The notes: generated from the sequence alone by a model not told the origin. DNA of 64,000 bases from JAWKIW01 sp046331175 (GCA_046331175.1 JAXLRI010000003.1:558001-622000); one strand, 5' to 3'. Shown: positions 8,323-16,923, counted from the first letter of the stretch. A program made the numbers and translations.

Positions 8323-9651
8323 TCAGGTCGAGCGGCGGGCGCGCCGCTTCGCCAGGCGTCGCTGGACGAGGTCGGAGCGCCACACGTGTGGCCACAGCAG
8401 GACCAGCCCCCAGACGAGGACGGCGGCGAACAGCACGCCGAGGCCGAGCAGCCACCAGCGACGCGTGCGGGAGCTGGCGTCGGCCCGCGTCCGGGCCTCC
8501 TCCTGCTGGTTGGTCACGACCGAGGGGTCGGTCGCAGCGACGACGGACGATGCCGATTGGCTCACGCCAGAGGTGCGCAGGACGGTGCCGTCGGCGAGCT
8601 CGACGATCCGATCGACCCCGAACACCGTCGTGGGCGTCAGCTGCACGCCCAGCACCGCTTCGAGGGGGGCCTTGAGGAGGTCGACGAACGCACCGGCCTT
8701 CGGGGACGTCGGCAGTGGCGCCTGCCACGGGCCGGTCTTGGGCGGCGAGCCGTCGCGGCCGGTGGTGCCGGGGCCGGCCGGGTAGGGCAACGGCTGGTCG
8801 TCACCCGCTCGGTACGCCTGGATGCGACCGTCGGCGTACTGCAGGTGAAGCTCGAACGGTGGCGCGCCGGTCCCGCCGTCGGGTCGCAGGGAGACCACGT
8901 CGGTCACCCGACGGACCTCCTGCCCCGCGGCCCGCGTCGGCAGGCTCCCCGAGAACGAGATGGAGAGCCGCTCGACACCGAGCGAGACGCTGGTGGTCGC
9001 CGGGACGAACGCCGCCTGCGCCGGGTTCGCACCCGAGAGGGGCAGGGCGCGCGTGCCCGGCTCGGCGGTCGGCTGCGGTCGGGAGGTCAGGGCCGAGAAG
9101 TCGTACAGCGGCGACGTCCAGGTCCGGCCGTCCCGGGCGACCTGCACCCAGAGCGCGGTCTCGATCGTCGCCCCGGATTCGGGGAGCGTCACCGTGAGGT
9201 CGCCCTCGTCGATCACGGCGGGCGTGCGCCCGGCGGCGGCGAAGGTGGTGGCCACGCCTCGCTCGACGGTGGCCTCCGTCGGCGGCGTGGCACCGGTGAT
9301 CGTGGTGATCGCCCTCGTCATGGCCGCCGCCGGGTCGCCCCACGTCAGGACGATCTCGGTCCCGGCCGTGGTCAGGAGGTCGGGCCGCGCCGGTTGGACC
9401 GTGATGCGTCGGCCCTCGCCGGCGACGGCGGCGACGGCCAACGGGTCGTCGGCCGCCGGGGCCGGGATGCCGACCGGTGTGCCGGGCAGGCCGGCGGGGC
9501 GGGCGGCGGTGCTGGGCGGTCCCTCGGCGGCGACGGCCGGCGCCACGGCCGCCCCGGCGGCGGCGAGGACGAGCAGCAGCCCACCGATGGCCATCGCCGA
9601 GAGCGGACGCCGTGCGATCCGTCGACGCCTCGACCTCGGGGTCGGGGTCAC
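8323..9651 (-). CDS. Membrane-anchored extracytoplasmic protein of the arc-dop cassette
   Basis: 442 aa, family not recognised. An Arg-rich start is followed by a hydrophobic stretch (about 18-42) ending AVAPAVAA, a signal peptide or N-terminal anchor. About 350 residues follow that look beta-rich and extracytoplasmic (for example TTAGTEIVLTWGDPAAAM, SPLYDFSAL, FELHLQYADGRIQAYRAG). The protein closes with one membrane helix (RRWWLLGLGVLFAAVLVWG) and an Arg-rich cytoplasmic tail. GTG at 9651 overlaps the JmjC stop by 4 nt (GTGA). As the last cassette gene it could display, bind or receive the small exported protein; this is inference from position and topology only. Confidence 0.75.
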   Translation of the reverse strand: MTPTPRSRRRRIARRPLSAMAIGGLLLVLAAAGAAVAPAVAAEGPPSTAARPAGLPGTPVGIPAPAADDPLAVAAVAGEGRRITVQPARPDLLTTAGTEIVLTWGDPAAAMTRAITTITGATPPTEATVERGVATTFAAAGRTPAVIDEGDLTVTLPESGATIETALWVQVARDGRTWTSPLYDFSALTSRPQPTAEPGTRALPLSGANPAQAAFVPATTSVSLGVERLSISFSGSLPTRAAGQEVRRVTDVVSLRPDGGTGAPPFELHLQYADGRIQAYRAGDDQPLPYPAGPGTTGRDGSPPKTGPWQAPLPTSPKAGAFVDLLKAPLEAVLGVQLTPTTVFGVDRIVELADGTVLRTSGVSQSASSVVAATDPSVVTNQQEEARTRADASSRTRRWWLLGLGVLFAAVLVWGLVLLWPHVWRSDLVQRRLAKRRARRST

Positions 9652-11039
9652 GGCTCGTCGAGGACGACGACGTCGGCGACGCCGGCCGTGACGAGCTCGC
9701 GCGCGAGGCGGAACCGCTCGTCGGATCCGTCCACGACCACCGGGGCCAGGTCGCCGGGGTGGCACGCCCGCCGGTCGGCGAGCTGCACGACGGCGTCGAT
9801 CGCCGGTGCTGCGATCGTGACCAGCCGGTCGTCGAACGCCAGGCGGAGGTCGTCGCCGGGGCCGGGGGCCGGGGGCACGACGCCGACGCCACTGGGCGCC
9901 GCCAATCGGAGCCCGAGGCCGGACCAGTCTCCCCGTGCGACGGCCCGGAACGAGGTGCGCAGGGCCGGGAAGCGGCGCCGGTGCAACCGGGCACGGTGGG
10001 TGGCCACCGCTCGCCGGATCAGGGTCGGCTCCAACCACTCGTCGAGGGCGCGAGCCAGGTCGTCGGGCGCGACCAGCAGCGGGTGGTCGTCGGCGCCCCG
10101 GAAGGGGCTGGTCGGCAGCGGGTGGTCGAGGCGATCGTCGACCACGAGGTCGCCCAGCAAGCGCAGCAGGGCGGGGACCTCCAGCCGGTTGATGCCGATC
10201 GTGTAGTGGATCGTGAGGTCGTCGGAGCCCTCGACCCGGTGGCCCCACCCGCGTGGGACGAGGAGCGCCATCCCCACCTCGAGCACGCCGGTCCACACGG
10301 GCCGGTCCGAGATCTCGCGGTCGTTCCACGGGCGCTGGGCCGACAGCACGAGCGGCTCGTACACCGACCACCGCTTGGCGCCGTGGACCTGCACGATGAG
10401 CGTGTCGTGGCTGTCCCAGTGCGCACCGAACCCCTCGGCCTCGCCGTAGGAGAGGTAGATGTTGGTGTTGACGGCGCTGCCGGTCGCGAGGGTGAGGTCG
10501 GTGCACACGTCGGCCAGTGCCGGGTCGTAGCGGTCGGCGCTGTTGATGATGGCGGTCCACTGGCGACCGAGGAGTCCGGCGAGGACCCCGACATCGAGGA
10601 CGTGGAGCCCGGGAGCCACGCCGGGGCGGTAGGCGCCGCGAGGCGGATCGAGGTGCCCCTCCTCGTCGGCGCGGGACATCGAGACGCCCCCGTGCCCCCA
10701 GAAGTGCTCGTGGCGGGTGAGGATGGCCTCGACGGCGTCGGGCCCTGCGAGCGTGTCGAGCAGCGCGTCGGGGACCTGCAGGACGTGCAGCCGGCGGTCG
10801 TCGGTGGTGTCGGCGAGGGCGTCGACGTCGAGCCCCGGCAGCAGCGGGGCGAGTCGACCCAGGGCGTCGTCGCGGGCACGCTCGTTGGCGGCGGTGAGCC
10901 GCTCGCCCAACGCCGACGCGACATCGAGGGGCAGATCGACCGGGGCCTGGACGGAAAGCGGGCCCGCACCGACGAGCGGTGCGGGCCCAGCGAGATCGGC
11001 CGGTCCGACGGGTGCACCGTCGGGCCTCGTCACCGCCAC
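9648..11039 (-). CDS. JmjC/cupin-4 family Fe(II)/2-oxoglutarate oxygenase
   Basis: 463 aa. The core reads AHWDSHDTLIVQVHGAKRW, with iron ligands His207 and Asp209 and a Lys222 expected to hold 2-oxoglutarate. The distal histidine is His267 in VPRGWGHRVE. This matches the YcfD/NO66/MINA53-type protein hydroxylases (cupin_4), which act on His or Arg of ribosomal proteins; other JmjC relatives hydroxylate Asn or Lys. The C-terminal half has a winged-helix-like tail as in that family. GTG at 11039 (MAVTRPDG), 4 nt after the preceding stop, is the likely start; GTG at 11033 is possible. The exported protein made from the gene just upstream is the obvious substrate candidate. Confidence 0.85.
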   Translation of the reverse strand: MAVTRPDGAPVGPADLAGPAPLVGAGPLSVQAPVDLPLDVASALGERLTAANERARDDALGRLAPLLPGLDVDALADTTDDRRLHVLQVPDALLDTLAGPDAVEAILTRHEHFWGHGGVSMSRADEEGHLDPPRGAYRPGVAPGLHVLDVGVLAGLLGRQWTAIINSADRYDPALADVCTDLTLATGSAVNTNIYLSYGEAEGFGAHWDSHDTLIVQVHGAKRWSVYEPLVLSAQRPWNDREISDRPVWTGVLEVGMALLVPRGWGHRVEGSDDLTIHYTIGINRLEVPALLRLLGDLVVDDRLDHPLPTSPFRGADDHPLLVAPDDLARALDEWLEPTLIRRAVATHRARLHRRRFPALRTSFRAVARGDWSGLGLRLAAPSGVGVVPPAPGPGDDLRLAFDDRLVTIAAPAIDAVVQLADRRACHPGDLAPVVVDGSDERFRLARELVTAGVADVVVLDEP

Positions 11040-11043
11040 GGTG

Positions 11044-11562
11044 TCACGTGCAGGTGATGGTGAGCGACGCCGTGCCGCCGATGGCGTCGTCGTTGTAGTT
11101 CGAGGTGGCCGACGCGCCGGCGGGCCCGGGGCTGTTGATGGCCTCGCTGACCGCTCCACCACCGTCGTCCTGGCTGAACCGGTTGATCACGCTCCAGCTG
11201 GTGAAGGTGCAGTTTGCCGGCAGGTTGGCGTTGGCGCTGACGCTGAAGCCGTTCCAGTTCCACGTCACGTTGGCCGGCCCGCCGAACACGGGCAGCAGCT
11301 GGTTGGTGCCGCCAGTACCGCCGATGTTCTGGTTGAGCGGCTGGTTGAACACGAACGCCCCGGGCTGGTTCGGGTTGTTGGTCGCAGCGGCGGCGTAGTC
11401 CGGGCGCAGCGAGAGGCCCTCGACCTTGGGGGCGGCCCAGACGGCGCCCGCAACACCGGCGGCGAGCGCACCTCGGGTCAGCAGCTTGCGTCGATCGAGC
11501 GACGTCGCCTTGGTCTCATCCGCCGTCCCGGTGCCGTCGTCGACACCGTCCCTCTCTGCCAT
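11044..11562 (-). CDS. Small Tat-exported Asn-rich protein, candidate substrate of the cassette enzymes
   Basis: 172 aa. Residues 1-21 are acidic, then LDRRKLLTRGALAAGVAGAV forms a twin-arginine signal (Arg24-Arg25) with a cleavage site probably near 58-60 (YAAAA). The mature part is short, rich in Asn, Gly, Ser and Thr (NNPNQPGAF, NQPLNQNIGGTGGTNQ, WNWNGFSVSANANLPAN), with two Cys (in NCTF and ITCT) that may form a disulfide. No known family recognised. ATG at 11562 has GGAGG six bases upstream and a 76-nt leader, the largest gap inside the cassette, so it may have its own promoter. The kinase-like, sulfotransferase and JmjC genes around it suggest a modified surface or signalling protein. 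Confidence 0.75.
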   Translation of the reverse strand: MAERDGVDDGTGTADETKATSLDRRKLLTRGALAAGVAGAVWAAPKVEGLSLRPDYAAAATNNPNQPGAFVFNQPLNQNIGGTGGTNQLLPVFGGPANVTWNWNGFSVSANANLPANCTFTSWSVINRFSQDDGGGAVSEAINSPGPAGASATSNYNDDAIGGTASLTITCT

Positions 11563-11604
11563 GGGCCCTCCGTTCCCTCGTGGTCTGAGGACTTTAGCGC
11601 CTCT

Positions 11605-11619
11605 GTGACGGCGCGTCAC
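11605..11619 (-). promoter_or_regulatory. Palindrome upstream of the Tat-protein gene
   Basis: A perfect 6-bp inverted repeat, GTGACG-GCG-CGTCAC, 43 bp upstream of the ATG at 11562. A TAAAGT stretch (minus strand, about 11592-11597) lies between it and the gene and could serve as a -10 box. The shape and position suit an operator or promoter, but no regulator can be named. Confidence 0.35.
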
Positions 11620-11638
11620 GCCTCCCCCGCCGGGCGCT

Positions 11639-12925
11639 TCAGGGCGCCGCGACCCGGAGCACGCCGGCCCGCAGGCCGCGCACGACGAGCTCACGCCGCT
11701 GGTCCGCCCCGTCGACCACCACCGCGGGGAGGTCGTCGGCGGTCGATCCCTCGCTGGTGCCGGCAAGGGCGCAGAACGCCTCGACGGCGGCGGCGTGCAG
11801 GTGGACCAGCTGGTTCTCGAACGCCAGGATCACCAGGTCACCCACGACGCCACCGAGCATCGGCGGCGCCGACAAGGGGAGGTGGACCCGTGTCGCCGCG
11901 CCGAGCGAGCGCATCGTCGGCACGGCCTCGCCCATCGACGCCGGCGCCGGCCGGCGCAGCCGGGCTCGCCGGGTGGCCACGGCCCGCTCGACCAGGTCGG
12001 GGCCGGCGACCTCGCCGAGCTCGACGGCGAGGTCGCCGTCGTGGTCGAACACGGAGCGCTCGTAGCTGAGGGGGCGGCGGTCGAGGTGGTAGGGCACGTC
12101 GGCCCGCAGCAGGGGCCAGTGACCGCCCTCGTGGGCGAGGCGCTCGAACAGCTGGCGGCCGAGGAGCCGGCCGAGCCGGAACGTCACCACGACGGCCCAG
12201 CCGCCGGTGTGCAGCCGGGAGGTCGATGCGGCCGGCACCAGCGCCGCCCCACCGCTGCCGAGCCGGAGCCACGCGGTGGCACCGTCCTGGCCGGTGACCT
12301 CCAGGTCGCCCTCGCCCTCGACCAGGACGACGAGTCGGTCGGCGTGCGCCGCCCCGAGCGCCAGCACGTCGACCGCCGCGGCGACCACCGTGCTCTCGAC
12401 CCAGTCGGTCGTGCACCAGCCCAGCTCGTTGCATCGGGCGGACAGCTGGTCGTCGAACAGGTCGGCGTCGGGCAGGTCGAGCTGCCAGCCTTCGTCGAGG
12501 TAGGCGGCCAGGGCCGCGGCATCCAGCCGCCGGACTGCGCCGACGCGGGGGAACTCGGATCGCCAGCACGCCTCGGGCACCGGCGCCGGCGTGCCCTCGG
12601 GATCGAGCATCCGCACGCTGCCCTCGTCACCGGCCAAGCGGGCCACGACCCGGTCGGCGATGCCCGCGAGGCCCGCGGCGGCGCCGTTGGTCGTGACGAC
12701 CACGGGAGAGGAGAGGGTCCCGGCGCGCGACACGAGCTCGGTCGCCTCGGCGCCGAGCCAGCCCGAGACCCGGTCGGAGGCGCCCGAGGCCAGCTGGTCG
12801 GCGAGGACGGCGAACCGGTCGTGGACCCAGCCTGCGCCCTGTTGTGGGAGCTGCAGCGGGGTGCCGAGCGGCAGCATCGCCGTGGCCAGGAGGATCGGGG
12901 GCGTGGTCGCCGGCGGCTCGGTCAA
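11639..12925 (-). CDS. Degenerate JmjC/cupin-like protein, probable pseudo-oxygenase
   Basis: 428 aa and homologous to the oxygenase at 9648-11039 over its length: AVATRRARLRR matches AVATHRARLHR, DLVILAFENQLV matches DDLRLAFDDRLV, and VVVDGADQRRELV matches VVVDGSDERFRLA. The iron-binding segment is not kept: where the partner has HWDSHDTLIV this protein reads LGAAHADRLVVLV, and VPRGWGHR becomes VPAASTSRLH. It should therefore not bind iron and may be a partner, scaffold or substrate-recognition subunit. The start is TTG at 12925, overlapping the sulfotransferase stop (TTGA) and preceded by a perfect AGGAGG; ATG at 12952 lacks such support. Confidence 0.78.
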   Translation of the reverse strand: MTEPPATTPPILLATAMLPLGTPLQLPQQGAGWVHDRFAVLADQLASGASDRVSGWLGAEATELVSRAGTLSSPVVVTTNGAAAGLAGIADRVVARLAGDEGSVRMLDPEGTPAPVPEACWRSEFPRVGAVRRLDAAALAAYLDEGWQLDLPDADLFDDQLSARCNELGWCTTDWVESTVVAAAVDVLALGAAHADRLVVLVEGEGDLEVTGQDGATAWLRLGSGGAALVPAASTSRLHTGGWAVVVTFRLGRLLGRQLFERLAHEGGHWPLLRADVPYHLDRRPLSYERSVFDHDGDLAVELGEVAGPDLVERAVATRRARLRRPAPASMGEAVPTMRSLGAATRVHLPLSAPPMLGGVVGDLVILAFENQLVHLHAAAVEAFCALAGTSEGSTADDLPAVVVDGADQRRELVVRGLRAGVLRVAAP

Positions 12926-13878
12926 CGGAGGCCTCCTGGATCGGGTCGCCACGTGCGCTCGCTGATGCGGGCAAGGCGTTGGTCGGTGATGCTGCGGACC
13001 AGATCGGCGTCCGCCGGGTCGAGGGGATCACGGCGGTGCCGCCCCTCCGGGTCGAAGCGCTCGTTCCGGCTGTGCGACTTCGCGTAGTAGCGGCGCTCGC
13101 GGCCGGCCCGCTCGGGATCGAGGTGGAGGCCGAGGTGGTCGGCGATGCGCTCGATGACCGCAGCCGGGTGCCCCATCAGGTCGGCGTGGTCGACCACCAG
13201 GAGGTCTGGCCCCGCGTCGAGCGCGCCCCGGACGGTCGCGTCCCAGAGCCGAGCGTGGACCGCGACCGGGTCCTCGCCGCTGCCGTCGGCCTCGTCGATG
13301 AGCGCGCACACCTGTCGTCGCAGCTGGTCGTTGGTCCACCAGCGGGGTTGATCAGCGCAGTTCGACCCGACGACCTCGACGGGGTCGCGCCACAGGAACA
13401 CCTTGGGCACGTCCGGCAGGCTCTGCTCCCACGCCGCGAGGACGATCGCCTGCAGGGGGACGTGGCGGATGACGCTTCGCTGCCCCCGAGCGAGGGCGAG
13501 GTGCTCGAGGAGGGCGAACACCGACACCACGTCGGGCCAGGCCGGGGAGCCGCCCTGGCCTCCGACGTCGACGACCGCCGTGGTCAGCGGCTCCCCCAGC
13601 GCCAGCACACCGGGATCCTGGGCCAGCATCCGCTGGACCAGCGTCGAGCCGCACCGACCCACGTGGAACACGAGCCCCAGGGGCGGCGGCGGTGGATCCA
13701 GCAGGCGGTGGAGGTCGGCCACGTCGAGGGTGACCGAGCCCTGCTGCGCGGCGATCGAGGCGACGAGCTCGTCGTAGAAGGGTGCGGTGAACCGCGTCGC
13801 ACCGATCTGCACGAGGTGCACGGTCCCCTGGTCGACCTCGAGGTGGATCGGCACCAGGCCGCTCAGCGGATCGGTCAC
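12922..13878 (-). CDS. PAPS-dependent sulfotransferase family protein
   Basis: 318 aa. The 5'-phosphosulfate loop appears as FHVGRCGSTLVQRML (about residues 71-85), followed by the typical ALGEP. The 3'-phosphate-binding strand VFLWRDPVEVVGSN lies near residue 160. These are the hallmarks of cytosolic and tyrosyl-protein sulfotransferases that move sulfate from PAPS to hydroxyl groups. The N-terminal 60 residues are an extra beta-rich segment. GTG at 13878 overlaps the upstream stop by 4 nt (GTGA) and is preceded by GGGAGG. Its place in a protein-modification cassette suggests a Tyr or Ser/Thr side chain as acceptor, but a small molecule cannot be excluded. Confidence 0.85.
   Translation of the reverse strand: MTDPLSGLVPIHLEVDQGTVHLVQIGATRFTAPFYDELVASIAAQQGSVTLDVADLHRLLDPPPPPLGLVFHVGRCGSTLVQRMLAQDPGVLALGEPLTTAVVDVGGQGGSPAWPDVVSVFALLEHLALARGQRSVIRHVPLQAIVLAAWEQSLPDVPKVFLWRDPVEVVGSNCADQPRWWTNDQLRRQVCALIDEADGSGEDPVAVHARLWDATVRGALDAGPDLLVVDHADLMGHPAAVIERIADHLGLHLDPERAGRERRYYAKSHSRNERFDPEGRHRRDPLDPADADLVRSITDQRLARISERTWRPDPGGLR
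12932..12937 (-). promoter_or_regulatory. Strong ribosome-binding site that fixes a TTG start
   Basis: AGGAGG on the minus strand, six bases before the TTG at 12925. It decides the start of the degenerate JmjC protein, giving a 4-nt overlap with the sulfotransferase stop. Confidence 0.7.
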
Positions 13879-15038
13879 CGGGCGGCCTCCCACAGCCCGA
13901 TGCCGGCCTCGGCCAGCGCCTCGCGCACGGCGACGACGTCGGCGTCATCGGCGTCGTCGGGTGCGCTGCGGCGGCGGCCGAGACGGCTGCCCACGACGGT
14001 CGCGGTGGCGTCGTCGACCGTGGCCACCCGGCCGGTCACCAGGTCGTACACGACGGCCTGCCCACCGAGCCGCCACAGCCCGCCGCGCTCGTTGGCCGCC
14101 TCCGCCGAGACCGGCCCCGCCGACGGTGCTGGGGACGCCTGGTCGACGAGGTGCTCGAGCACGTCGGCGCTCTCGTCGGGCGATCCGCCGTCGAGGTCGA
14201 AGGCGGGGATGCCGTCGGCGAGGCCGACGACCCGGTCGAAGCCGCGCCGCCCCGCGCGCTCGAGGTCCAACGTGTCGGCGACCAGGCCCGCCAGGGCGTC
14301 CGTCGGCGTGCGCGGCCGCAGCCCGACCTCCGACGCTCCGTGCCCGACGAAGATGGCGGCGACGGGTCGAACCGGCCGGTCGCGGTCGCGGGGCGCGTCA
14401 ACGTCGATCTCGGCGAACGGCACGTGCGCGCGGTCCCGGGCCGGATCCTCGGCATCGGGACGTGGCACCGACGGCAGGTCGGCGAAGAACGGCCAGCTGC
14501 CCCGCTTCAGGGTGGGGGGCCGGGTGAAGGCGCGCACGGCGCCGTCTGCCTCCACGACGACCATCTCGTCGCCGTGGAGCGTCCAGCCCCGACGGGCGAG
14601 GTGGACGGCGAGGGTGGACTTGCCCGAGCCACTCGCGCCCAGCAGCAGCAGCCCGACCCCCCGCCGGCTAACGAGCGCGGCGTGGAGGTGCAGGTCGTCG
14701 ACGTCGACCCCGAGCGCCCGGCCGTTCAGGTGGCCGAGCAGCACGTCGTCGACCTGCCACGTGACGTGGGTCTGCAGGTGGATGATCCCGTCGATGAACA
14801 CCTGGTGCCGACGCTCGGCCAGGTCGGCGCGGTTCGGCCACGGCCCGCTCGTGACGACCACCTCGGTCGTCGTGGCGGGGGGTGGAGGGTCGGTCGACCG
14901 CAGTCCGCCGAGCAGGGCCCTGATCCGGGCGGCGACCTCCGCGTCGTCGGCGTGGACGGTGACCGCCATGCGCCTCCAGGCCCAGGTGCCCACGGCTGGC
15001 GGTCGATCGCCGACCGCCGTCGCGCGCACCTCGCTCAC
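13875..15038 (-). CDS. HPr-kinase-like protein with a C-terminal PqqD-like domain
   Basis: 387 aa, first gene of the cassette. The P-loop is LLGASGSGKSTLAVHLARRG (Walker A about 134-141), preceded by LHLHAALVSRRGVG and followed by GDEMV, as in HPr kinase/phosphorylase relatives found in RiPP and lasso-peptide clusters, where some phosphorylate the peptide. From about residue 315 (GGLWRLGGQAVVYDLVTGRVATVDDATATV) it resembles PqqD, the peptide-binding RRE fold. A fusion of kinase and recognition domain suggests it binds and phosphorylates a protein or peptide, plausibly the Tat-exported protein. ATG at 15038; ARC ends 76 nt upstream. Confidence 0.8.
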   Translation of the reverse strand: MSEVRATAVGDRPPAVGTWAWRRMAVTVHADDAEVAARIRALLGGLRSTDPPPPATTTEVVVTSGPWPNRADLAERRHQVFIDGIIHLQTHVTWQVDDVLLGHLNGRALGVDVDDLHLHAALVSRRGVGLLLLGASGSGKSTLAVHLARRGWTLHGDEMVVVEADGAVRAFTRPPTLKRGSWPFFADLPSVPRPDAEDPARDRAHVPFAEIDVDAPRDRDRPVRPVAAIFVGHGASEVGLRPRTPTDALAGLVADTLDLERAGRRGFDRVVGLADGIPAFDLDGGSPDESADVLEHLVDQASPAPSAGPVSAEAANERGGLWRLGGQAVVYDLVTGRVATVDDATATVVGSRLGRRRSAPDDADDADVVAVREALAEAGIGLWEAAR

Positions 15039-15114
15039 GAGGGCGAGAGGTTAGCGGTCACGCCGCCGGTGCCCGACCGTGGCGGGCGGGCCCGGGGTCC
15101 CCGAGGTGCCGGCC

Positions 15115-16923
15115 CTACAGGTACTGACCGGTGGCAACCCGCTCGATGGAGCGGCCGCCCTCGGCCTCCTTGTCCTCGTGCTTCTTGACGAGGGTGCGCA
15201 CGTAGACGATGCGCTCGCCCTTCTTGCCCGAGATCTTCGCCCAGTCGTCGGGGTTGGTCGTGTTGGGCAGGTCCTCGTGCTCCTTGAACTCCTGGTGGAT
15301 GGAGGCGATGAGGTCGTCGACGCGCAGGCCGGTGGCGCCGCCGTCGATCACCCGCTTGATGGCGAGCTTCTTGGCCCGGCGCACGATGTTCTCGATCATG
15401 GCCCCCGAGGAGAAGTCCTTGAAGAACATGACCTCCTTGTCGCCGTTCTGGTACGTGACCTCGAGGAACTGGTTCTGCTCGTCGGTGCGGTACATCTCGG
15501 CGACGGTCTGCTCGATCATGGCGGCGACGGCCTTGTTGGGGTCGCCCCCGCCGAGGTCGCGCACCGTGTCGGCGTCGAGCGGCAGGTCGGCCTTCAGGTA
15601 GCGGCCGAAGATCTGGGCGGCGGCGTCCTCGTTGGGGCGCTCGATCTTGATCTTCACGTCGAGCCGACCGGGCCGCAGGATGGCCGGGTCGATGAGGTCC
15701 TCGCGGTTGGAGGCGCCGATCACGATGACGTTCTTCAGCGACTCGACGCCGTCGATCTCGGTGAGCAGCTGCGGGACGATGGTGGACTCCATGTCGGAGC
15801 TGATGCCGCTGCCGCGGGTGCGGAACATCGAGTCCATCTCGTCGAAGAAGACGATGACCGGCCAGCCCTCCTCGCTCTTCTCCCGGGCCCGCTGGAACAC
15901 GAGGCGGATCTGGCGCTCGGTCTCGCCGACGTACTTGTTGAGCAGCTCGGGGCCCTTGATGTTCAAGAAGAACGACCGGGCCTCCTTGTCGCCGCTCACC
16001 TCGGCCACCTTCTTGGCGAGCGAGTTGGCCACCGCCTTGGCGATGAGGGTCTTGCCGCAGCCGGGCGGGCCGTACAGGAGGATGCCCTTGGGTGCGGGGA
16101 GCTTGTACTCGGTGAACAGCTCCTGGTGCACGAAGGGCAGCTCGACGGCGTCGGCGATCTGCTCGATCTGGCTGTCGAGGCCACCGACGTCCTCGTAGGA
16201 GATGTCGGGCACCTCCTCGAGCACGAGGTCTTCCACCTCGGGTCGGGGCAGGCGCTCGATGAGCAGGCCCGAGCGGGTGTCGAACAGCATCGTGTCGCCC
16301 GAGCGCAGCCGCTCGCCCACCAACCACTCGGCCAGCTCGGCGACGCGCTCCTCGTCGGCCCGGCCGACGATCAGCGCCCGCCGGTGGTCGTCGAGCAGCT
16401 CCTTGAGGGTGACGACCTCGCCGGTCAGGTCGGCGCTGCGGGCCAGCACGACGTTGAGCGACTCGTTGAGGACGACCTCGGCGCCCCGCACGAGGTCGTC
16501 GACGGTGAGGTCGGGGTGGACCGAGACGCGCATCTTGCGGCCGCCGCTGAACACGTCGACCGTGCCGTCGTCGTTGCTGCCGAGCAGCACCCCGTAGGCC
16601 GAGGGCGGCTGGGTGAGCTTGTCGACCTCTTCGCGCAGCGCGGCGATGTGCTCGCGCGCCTCGCGCAGGGTGTAGGTGAGCTTCTCGTTCTGGGAGACCG
16701 CCTGGGCCAGCTGGCCCTTGGTCTCGAGCAGGCGCTCCTCGAGGGTGCGCACGCGCTTGGGGGCGTCCTGCAGCCGACGGCGCAGGGCGACGACCTCCTC
16801 CTCGAGCACCGTCGCCTGGTCGCGCAGCTCGGTGAGCTCGGCCTCGTAGGCGGTCAGCTTGCGTTCGTAGTCGGCCGTGTCGATCGGGAACACCCCCTCG
16901 GCGGCGGCCGGCGAGGCGGCCAC
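15115..16923 (-). CDS. arc: Proteasomal AAA+ ATPase ARC/Mpa
   Basis: 602-aa ring ATPase that unfolds pupylated proteins and feeds them to the 20S core. An N-terminal coiled coil (about 17-105) binds Pup; a double OB region follows (about 106-230). The AAA module has Walker A GPPGCGKT at 285-292, Walker B VIVFFDE at 356-362 and the arginine-finger region LRPGRLD. The last residues, GQYL, are the proteasome-docking motif known from mycobacterial Mpa. ATG at 16923. In most relatives dop follows closely; here six other genes intervene. Confidence 0.96.
   Translation of the reverse strand: MAASPAAAEGVFPIDTADYERKLTAYEAELTELRDQATVLEEEVVALRRRLQDAPKRVRTLEERLLETKGQLAQAVSQNEKLTYTLREAREHIAALREEVDKLTQPPSAYGVLLGSNDDGTVDVFSGGRKMRVSVHPDLTVDDLVRGAEVVLNESLNVVLARSADLTGEVVTLKELLDDHRRALIVGRADEERVAELAEWLVGERLRSGDTMLFDTRSGLLIERLPRPEVEDLVLEEVPDISYEDVGGLDSQIEQIADAVELPFVHQELFTEYKLPAPKGILLYGPPGCGKTLIAKAVANSLAKKVAEVSGDKEARSFFLNIKGPELLNKYVGETERQIRLVFQRAREKSEEGWPVIVFFDEMDSMFRTRGSGISSDMESTIVPQLLTEIDGVESLKNVIVIGASNREDLIDPAILRPGRLDVKIKIERPNEDAAAQIFGRYLKADLPLDADTVRDLGGGDPNKAVAAMIEQTVAEMYRTDEQNQFLEVTYQNGDKEVMFFKDFSSGAMIENIVRRAKKLAIKRVIDGGATGLRVDDLIASIHQEFKEHEDLPNTTNPDDWAKISGKKGERIVYVRTLVKKHEDKEAEGGRSIERVATGQYL

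Noticed and set aside
8323..10560. A single 745-aa protein
   Set aside because: The first 300 residues are an Arg/Pro-rich shadow of the JmjC gene. The membrane protein begins at GTG 9651, which overlaps the JmjC stop.
8323..15038. Lasso peptide or other classical RiPP cluster
   Set aside because: HprK and PqqD homologues suggest it, but there is no asparagine-synthetase-like cyclase, transglutaminase-like leader peptidase, radical-SAM enzyme or short precursor peptide.
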